A program made the translations under genes and the position numbers. Of a stretch of DNA of 64,000 bases, positions 57,984 through 64,000 are shown one piece after another (the first letter of the stretch is position 1; every line of letters begins with the position of its first letter). Source of the DNA: Loripinus fragilis (Eukaryota; Mollusca; Bivalvia; Lucinida; Lucinidae). The stretch lies in NCBI GenBank assembly GCA_964019695.1, contig OZ026530.1:26734108-26798107 (forward strand), written 5' to 3'. Below the pieces are notes generated by a model, which saw only the letters and a list, made by a program, of their open reading frames with translations, searched no databases and had not been told where the DNA came from.

Positions 57984-59478
57984 GTTTTGTTCAACTGGAG
58001 CCTCCTACTGTAACCCCTGAAAGATATGTTGATGATGTATTGCCATCCAATATGACCGAGAACTTCCGCTCCTACATGGATCATCTCTCTCATTTGACCA
58101 CTGATGCCGATCCTACGAGAAGACTTGGTGCCGAAGTTGAAGAACAGACACGGTGGGGAGATAATGTCGTAGAGATGTGTTCCGATGTTAGTGACTCCGA
58201 GGATTGTCCAGTGGATCACTATTCTGACAGAGATCATCTTCAGCGGAATCCCAACTTTCCTTATGAATCTTTGGCTTCTCCACGAGTAGCCTGGGGTGAG
58301 AGACCTAGAGAGGCCTGGAATGATGATGTATCTGAACCACATCACATGTTTGATTCCACAAATCCTTATGCCTTGTTTAATTTACCTCACCCAGGTCTCC
58401 GTGGTAACATTCATCATCACAGAAGGAAACCTATTGGTTTGTCACATGTGAACAGAGATGATAAAACTGCCCGACAAGAAGTGATTAGGAGAAAAAATGG
58501 AACTCATTCGGGACGTATAGGTGAACCGACTAGAGCAGGTGCATCTCACTTCAATCTTGGAGAGAACCAATCAGTGCTTGATTGTCGGCAAACCAGTCAG
58601 CCTAATTTTGACTGTGATTCTCATTCTAGTGTAGTTTGTGAGAATTTCAGAAGGAGGCGTCAGCCTCAGTTTGGTGCTCCAGAAGTGCAACCTAAAATAA
58701 ACAATAGATGTAGTTTACCACTGCCGGAGAGTGAAGTTGTGCTGCCAAAGGAACGGGTTGTTATAGATGAGAGTTCTGTTAGAGATACATATCATATTAC
58801 TAGAGACAGTCAACAAGCATCCACAAGTGCTGCTCTTATAGCTCCCAGATTTAGTAGTCAAGAAAGTATGGACACTACTAGTGATAGTGAGGAATCTTCA
58901 GATATAGATATAATCACTGTGCCCCATCTTCATCATAGTCATGATAGCAATGCTAACCCATGCTCAGCTCATAGGGAGAAAAACAATACAATTGTCAGGC
59001 CAAAGGCTATTAAAGGGGAATTGAATGGACAGTTTGACAGAACTAGCTCAGAAAAGACATTAAGTGGGCAGTGTTGTAAAACGAGCCCACAAACTAGTTC
59101 TTCAGTGAGTCCAGACCATCATCGTGTCTCACCCAATCTTGGAATCCCATTACCAGGATTATCCGCGAGTGACTATAGAAGTTCTGAAGCTAGAGTGTTA
59201 CATATGGACACGCATCAACATTGTGTGGTACAACCTCAGCCGTGTCATATCAAGAATATGTCCAATAAGAAAAGTCATAAAGATAAACATAATTCGGTGA
59301 TCAAATGTAAGGGTACACCTACTAGAAGTATTGATCTTACAGACAGTGAGGTAGACTCAGGGAGGTTTACGGAGCAGGACGCGGCTGCCAGAGCCTCTTC
59401 TCCTATCATACAAGATGTTCATCTAGGATCAGCATCTGATGACAGCGATATTGAAGTGGTTAAAATAGAAACAAGCAG
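57984..59478 (+). CDS. SIM-containing protein, large coding exon 4
   Basis: A 1495 nt exon from acceptor TTGTAAATTGCAG to donor CAG|GTACGC, encoding 497 full residues. The joined protein is then at least 595 residues. It is rich in Ser, Asp, His and Arg and looks intrinsically disordered. Three short hydrophobic cores next to acidic or serine residues resemble SUMO-interaction motifs: DIDIITV (joined residues ~404-410, after SDSEESS), IDLTDSEVD (~547-555) and DIEVVKI (~586-592, after SDDSD). Clustered SIMs in a Ser/His-rich chain are typical of the N-terminal half of Arkadia (RNF111), a RING ubiquitin ligase that targets SUMOylated proteins and acts in TGF-beta signalling. The RING itself is not in the window, so this identity is only a suggestion. 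The exon ends carrying two bases; a later exon was not found before 64000. Confidence 0.85.
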
Positions 59479-59497
59479 GTACGCATCATGCTCCGAG

Positions 59498-59747
59498 TTA
59501 ACCCTTAATGCGCCAATCGCAATAATAGTCGTCTACTTTTCTCGTCTGCTGAAATGTTTAAGAAGCCTCTATGGCAAACAGTGTGGACCCAGGTCAGACT
59601 GCTCCTATAGGAGCAGTCTGTTCTGGTTCCACGCTGTTTGCTTCTATACTTAATTTGTCGGTAATGTAAGACAATTATTTGCAGCAGACGACTTGAGCAG
59701 ACAAAATTTTCAGATACATTTTTTTCTCCTTGTGCTTTAAGGGTTAA
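59498..59747. mobile_element. 250 bp MITE with CAGTCTGATC hairpin core, full copy
   Basis: Ends TTAACCCTTAATGCGCC and inverted TTAACCCTTAAAGCAC. It starts 20 bp after the end of exon 4 of the SIM-containing gene, 17 bases past the donor GT. Confidence 0.8.
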
Positions 59748-60482
59748 CCCTTAGTATACTAGTGACTTCTAAATGCGTACTGTTGCAAACAGTGAAGACC
59801 CGGATGAAATGCTGCATGATGTGGCGTTTCATCTGGGTCTATACTGTTTGATGTTCAGAGAAAGAATTACACTTTTACTTTGGAAATTATAACCTGTGAC
59901 CCCGATGATATAATACAATGGATCATTATAGGGATCAAACATGTTTTTCTATGCATTAACATCGCTGGATCCCGAGGGTGGTGTTGAAACCCGCGCCTTT
60001 CAGCCTTTCCTGAAAGGCGAGGGTTTTAATGACCCCTGAGGGGTCTAGCAGATGTTAGTGTATCAGAAAACCATGTTTGATCGTTATTATTGCATAAAGT
60101 CATTTTGTCACTTGAAAACTTTGGAAAAACGCTTTGAAAAGTTCATTTTTAGTATTACTATAATGGCGCGCAAAAGCATGAAGGATTCATATGTTTATAA
60201 AATGCCTGTTCCAGGGAAAAGTCTTACGTCACCCTAACGTCACTAAATAACGTTCATTTCTATGCACGTTACTGTTGATGACGTCAATTTTCGTGACGGC
60301 CTAGAATGCGTATATGTAAAGTACAAAAGCCGTGCATCATCAGCACCTGAGTTGCCTGATTAATACATGGGTTTTTGTCGGTTATAACATGGCTGTTAAT
60401 AGCGTGCGGCACTGGTTATGCAATAATTCAAGCCTATTGTATCCAACCTGAAGGAAGAATCGATTAGTGCATAAAGGGTTAA
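59744..60482. mobile_element. Possible 0.74 kb TTAACCC-ended element
   Basis: TTAACCCTTAGTATACTAGT at the left and inverted TTAACCCTTTATGCACTAAT at the right. A GTTGCAAACAGTGAAGACCC hairpin core lies at 59785-59850. It abuts the MITE at 59498-59747. Confidence 0.5.
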
Positions 60483-60712
60483 GTAAGCTATCCAAATTGT
60501 AAATTTCTCTAACATGATTTGTTGCTACTGTTTGGAAGCAACTCATCAATGTATGTACACTTTGGAAATCTCTAGATTAAGAGACACTGACAATGACCAT
60601 CACACCAATTGTTTCCATAGTGAAATTGTTTTTTTTTTTATGACAACATAATGTAAGGATAGCTAGGATATAAATGAGGTGATTATTGAGGCAGTTAGAT
60701 AATTTTATTATT

Positions 60713-60928
60713 TTTAACTCTTTTGCATACTGGGTATTTTTTTATGTCGTCTGCTGATTTTTTTCAAAATTATTTTTTTCTAAACATTCTTTCAAGAACG
60801 CTATCAGAGTGTCAAACCGTTTGGATCCATATCAGTGCCAATAGACCATCGGTTCTGATCTGTGTTTAAACTGTTTGCAAAGGTTATCAGCAGATTGCAA
60901 AAGGTGCCACTAGCAAGGAAAGAGTCAA
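60713..60928. mobile_element. 216 bp MITE, GGATCC hairpin subfamily
   Basis: Ends TTTAACTCTTTTGCATAC and inverted TTGACTCTTTCCTTGC. The core GTTTGGATCCATATCAGTGC pairs with the right half; TTATCAGCAGA follows as in the 13 kb copies. Confidence 0.65.
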
Positions 60929-60934
60929 TTTTTT

Positions 60935-61330
60935 AGCTCACCAGAGCCGAAGGCTCAGGGTGAGCTTATAGGATGGGAGTCGAGTGGGCGTCCGTCCGTC
61001 CGTGCTACTGATATGGATTTGGGGGCCTTTTTAGTCGTCTGGAGATAGACAAGGGGCCATTTCTCAACAAGGGGCCATGGCCCTCTGTAAGTTGCATAAA
61101 ATGATTCAGGGGACCTCAGGGGAGGTAATAAAATAAACTTCTAAAAAGGGGCCATTTTACTATGGTGATGGACGTCCAAACTGGAAGTGGCCCACAGTAA
61201 TTTGTCAGTCTGATATTAACGGGCCAATTGGGAGCTAAACTGGCCCGTTATTTCGGACACTTGGCCCCTTATTAATGGCCCTTTATAAGCTGGCTCGATA
61301 TTCAATATTGGGCGTATGTCCGTCCGTCCA
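60935..61330 (+). repeat. Interspersed repeat with AGCTCACC hairpin and GTCCGTCC run
   Basis: AGCTCACCAGAGCC pairs with GGCTCAGGGTGAGCT (60935-60966), followed by GTCCGTCCGTCCGTG; a second GTCCGTCCGTCC lies at about 61318. This text is common in molluscan genomes. Confidence 0.6.
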
Positions 61331-61494
61331 TTTGTCCACACTTTCAAACATGAATATCTCCGAGATCAGCTGGCTGATCCTAATCAAATTTCATCAGAAG
61401 CATCATTGGGGTGGGGTATTGACTCCATTAGGTTTTGGGCCAGATCGGATCAGAACTCTGGTTTCCATGGCAACAGATTGCTCCCATAGGGTTA

Positions 61495-62981
61495 CTGTAG
61501 ATTCGGAAATTTTCGCGTGGCTTTTATTTCGCGATTTTTCAATTTTCGAATTATTAGCGAAGTTTTAAATTCGCGAGCAAGCATTTGTGTGGTCGGTCAT
61601 TTCCGTGGATTGAAACTAGGCATGCAAATTGTAGTTTCCCAAAAGTTGTAGTCCACAGAATAGCCGTCCATTTTTGACGTGCCGACTTGAACTGCCATAA
61701 TTATGTCATTGTCTCTCTGAACACACACTTAGCGTAACTGATCTTTTATCTTTCGCTTGTCCAAGTAGTGTTTCCCCTAGCCAGTTTTAGCATGGCGCCG
61801 CGCCATGCCCTTTTCTCTAGCGCCATGCCCTTTTTCCCAGCACCATGCCCCTTTTCTAAAACTACATAAAATGCCCTACATTTTGGTAAAAAAATCATGA
61901 AAATCTGACAAAAACTAAGGAAGTTACAGTTTTTTCAGTTTGAAGCCTGAACTAGCAAGGAAGACACCTGCTGTTACAATAGTTTACTCAGTGTTAATTC
62001 TTTTACAATGGTGACTAATTACCTGAGGCAATTTTGACACATCACTTTGATGACAATACCCCAATTAGCAAGTATTTAAAATGAAGTGTGAATCTGAACC
62101 AGGAACAAGTAAGATTGTCAAAACAAGTACTGGAAAGAAAGGCAGTCTTGTTAAAAACTTAGGAAGTGATCTTGGCAATTGAAGAAAAAAAATGATTCCC
62201 ATATAAATAATGTGATTCTGATAAATTTTAATAATTAAAAAATAATAATAATAATAATATATTGAGTGTGTGCTCAAATAGGAGTCCTAAAACTGGTTTG
62301 AAAATTCTAAATAATAATTAAATAAGTAGTATATTTTGCATTTAAAAAGGACAGATAACAGCTGCATTATGCTAAGGGACATAAATTTATATATATGACA
62401 ATACCAAATTCAATTAAGAACTTGGACTGAAAAGTGCCCTCTTAGCCTGTCGCCGCGCATTCCAAAAGTGCCCTTTTAGCCCGTTTTCGCGCACTTAAAG
62501 TGCCCTTTTCCTGGAAACTTTACCATGCCCTTTTTTGGGGCTGGGGGAAACACTACCAAGCCATCAATTCAACATTCTAAGCGTCTATTGTGTAACGGTT
62601 GAACGCTCACGTAGAATGACCTTGATTTGCGTTATCTTTTCAAGTCCAATAACAGTTAACTTGACCTTTAAATTACAAGTGGTCAATTCGCGAGAAACAG
62701 TGATTTATTTCTTTTTACTGAAACACAAATAAATACACAAATATTGTTTCATCTTTTGTTGATAAAGATGATGAGGGAGTAAAATACATTAAGGCAAGAT
62801 TTTCTCTTTTCAGTATCTGTTTGCTCCATCGTCCATTATAAGCCATTCTCAAAGATCTTCGACGATGAGTGCAACTTGCTTTTGAGTAAGTCAATATTAG
62901 CGAGAACTTTGAATTTGCGGGGCAGTGAATTCGCGAATATTAGCAAAAATTAAGTTCTCGCGAAAATTTCCGAATCTACAG
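61495..62981. mobile_element. 1.49 kb TIR element flanked by TA
   Basis: Perfect inverted ends of 23 bp starting CTGTAGATTCGGAAATTTTC, with TA on each side (61493-61494, 62982-62983). Further TTCGCG/CGCGAA motifs occur sub-terminally on both sides. It contains a second TIR element (61768-62553). Confidence 0.82.
61768..62553. mobile_element. 0.79 kb TIR element nested in the previous one
   Basis: Ends GTGTTTCCCCTAGCC and (inverted) GTGTTTCCCCCAGCC, flanked by TA (61766-61767, 62554-62555). Inside both ends are repeated CATGCCCTTTT or AGTGCCCTTTT units, again an iteron-like arrangement (61798-61855; 62436-62535). Confidence 0.8.
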
Positions 62982-62984
62982 TAT

Positions 62985-64000
62985 AATGGGGAAAACCTTG
63001 TGACCACTCTAAGTCCTTCATTTTTGATTTGGTCTTCTTTATTCTTGCAGGTAACGAGGATAACCATAAAATGTTGGATGGGTTCGAAATTGGGCAGTAT
63101 TCGATGAAGGACTTATGAGTTAGCTGCCCTTGAGCGTTTGGAAAAATCCTCATAGACTTATAATGGGAGAAAAGTTGTAACCACTCTAGTGCCTTCATTT
63201 TCCAATGGATCTTCTTCATTCTTGCAGGTAACAAGGTCAACTATAAAAGCTTGAATGGGTTTGAATTTCGGCAAGATTCCATCACTGACTTCGGAGTTAG
63301 CTGCCCTTGAGCGTGTGAAAAATCAATAAATAGTGTTGTGACCACTCTAGCACCTTCATTTTTGATTGGATCCTCTTCATTCTTGCAGGCAACAAGGACA
63401 CCCATAAAATCTCGGATGGGTTCGAAATTGGGCAGTATCAGACGAAGGACTTATGAGTTAGCTGCCCTTGAGCGTTTGGAAAAATCCCCATAGACTTATA
63501 ATGGGAGAAATGTTGTGACCATTCTAGTGCTTTCAATTTTAAATGGTTCTTCTTCATTCTTGCATACAATAAGGACAACTATTAAAGCTTGGATGAGTTT
63601 GAATTTTGTCAAGATCCCATCACCTATTTTGGAGTAAGCTCCCCTTAAGCATCTTAAAAATTAATGAATGATGTTGTGACCACTCTAGCTCATGTATTTT
63701 TGATTGGATCTTCTTCATTCTTGCAGGCAACAAGTAAACTCATAATATCTCGCATGGGTTCGAAATTCAGCAGGATCCGACTTGGGACTTATGAGGTACC
63801 TCCCCTTGAGCGTTTGGAAAAATCCATATAAACTTATAATGGGAAAAATGTTGCAACCACTATAGTGCTTTCAATTTTGAATGGATCTTCTTTATTCTTG
63901 CAAACATTAAGGACAACTATTAAAGCTTGGATGAGTTTGCATTTCGTCATGATCCCATCGCATAATTTTATTTTGGAGTTAACACCCCTTGAGCATCTTA
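62985..64000 (+). repeat. Tandem satellite with 338 bp dimeric unit
   Basis: The motif TTGTGACCACTCTAG recurs at 62998, 63175, 63336, 63513, 63674 and 63851. Spacings alternate 177, 161, 177, 161, 177 bp, giving a strict 338 bp dimer made of two diverged subunits. Only the longer subunit has CATAGACTTATAATGGG. Each subunit contains TTCTTGCAG, which mimics a splice acceptor. The array continues past the window. Confidence 0.9.

Noticed and set aside
62812..62884. Exon-like segment between CTCTTTTCAG and GTAAGTC, possible next exon of the SIM-containing gene
   Set aside because: In the phase required by exon 4 it hits a stop within ten codons, and it lies inside a TA-flanked TIR element.
63050..63250. 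Splice-acceptor-like TTCTTGCAG sites before open stretches
   Set aside because: They recur at every satellite subunit and are a property of the tandem repeat.
1..64000. Bacterial-type operon, phage or defence system
   Set aside because: No dense same-strand ORFs or ribosome-binding sites; the real genes are split by introns and the repeats are of animal type.

Overview
The window looks like nuclear DNA of an invertebrate animal, most probably a bivalve mollusc. It is AT-rich, genes are sparse and split by long introns with GT-AG sites, and most of the sequence is decayed mobile elements: tRNA-derived SINEs with target duplications, a non-LTR retrotransposon, Penelope-like reverse transcriptase remains, and many short elements with terminal inverted repeats (TIRs). 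The bivalve label is inferred from the repeat types and the protein matches and was not tested by a search.

Two split genes are supported by exon-intron logic. (1) On the minus strand, the first three coding exons of a VPS13A/C-type lipid-transfer protein lie at 19324-19225, 12202-12159 and 11041-10999. Their splice phases fit exactly, and the rest of the gene lies beyond the left edge. (2) On the plus strand, four exons (38053-38124, 51227-51356, 56366-56455, 57984-59478) join in phase into at least 595 residues of a disordered, Ser/His/Asp-rich protein with three SUMO-interaction-like motifs. It may be the N-terminal half of an Arkadia/RNF111-like protein. A short single-exon MYND zinc-finger ORF (19681-19929) starts 356 bp from the VPS13 start on the opposite strand.

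Layout. 1-10 kb: repeats, including a 3.6 kb TIR element (820-4433) with iterated TAGTTCGTAC sites at both ends. 10-19.3 kb: 5' end of VPS13. Its first intron holds a 1.73 kb element (14104-15837) with six CTCGTACC iterons at each end and a 9 bp target duplication, plus a 2.8 kb 5'-truncated endonuclease/reverse-transcriptase retrotransposon (16.19-19.0 kb). 19.3-23.2 kb: divergent promoter region, MYND ORF, reverse-transcriptase scrap and a 600 bp foldback. 23.2-33.1 kb: tandem array of three ~2971 bp units, each carrying the same dead Penelope-like RT and the same ~1.09 kb insertion. 33-38 kb: SINEs and small elements. 38-59.5 kb: the SIM-containing gene, whose introns are filled with nested TIR elements, one possibly 8.2 kb (38670-46866). 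59.5-64 kb: more nested elements, then a regular 338 bp dimeric tandem repeat running off the right edge.

No bacterial-type operon, CRISPR array or defence system is present. The most unusual material is the iteron-ended elements, the regular tandem arrays and the layered insertions. Most element names here describe structure only; superfamily assignment would need database comparison.
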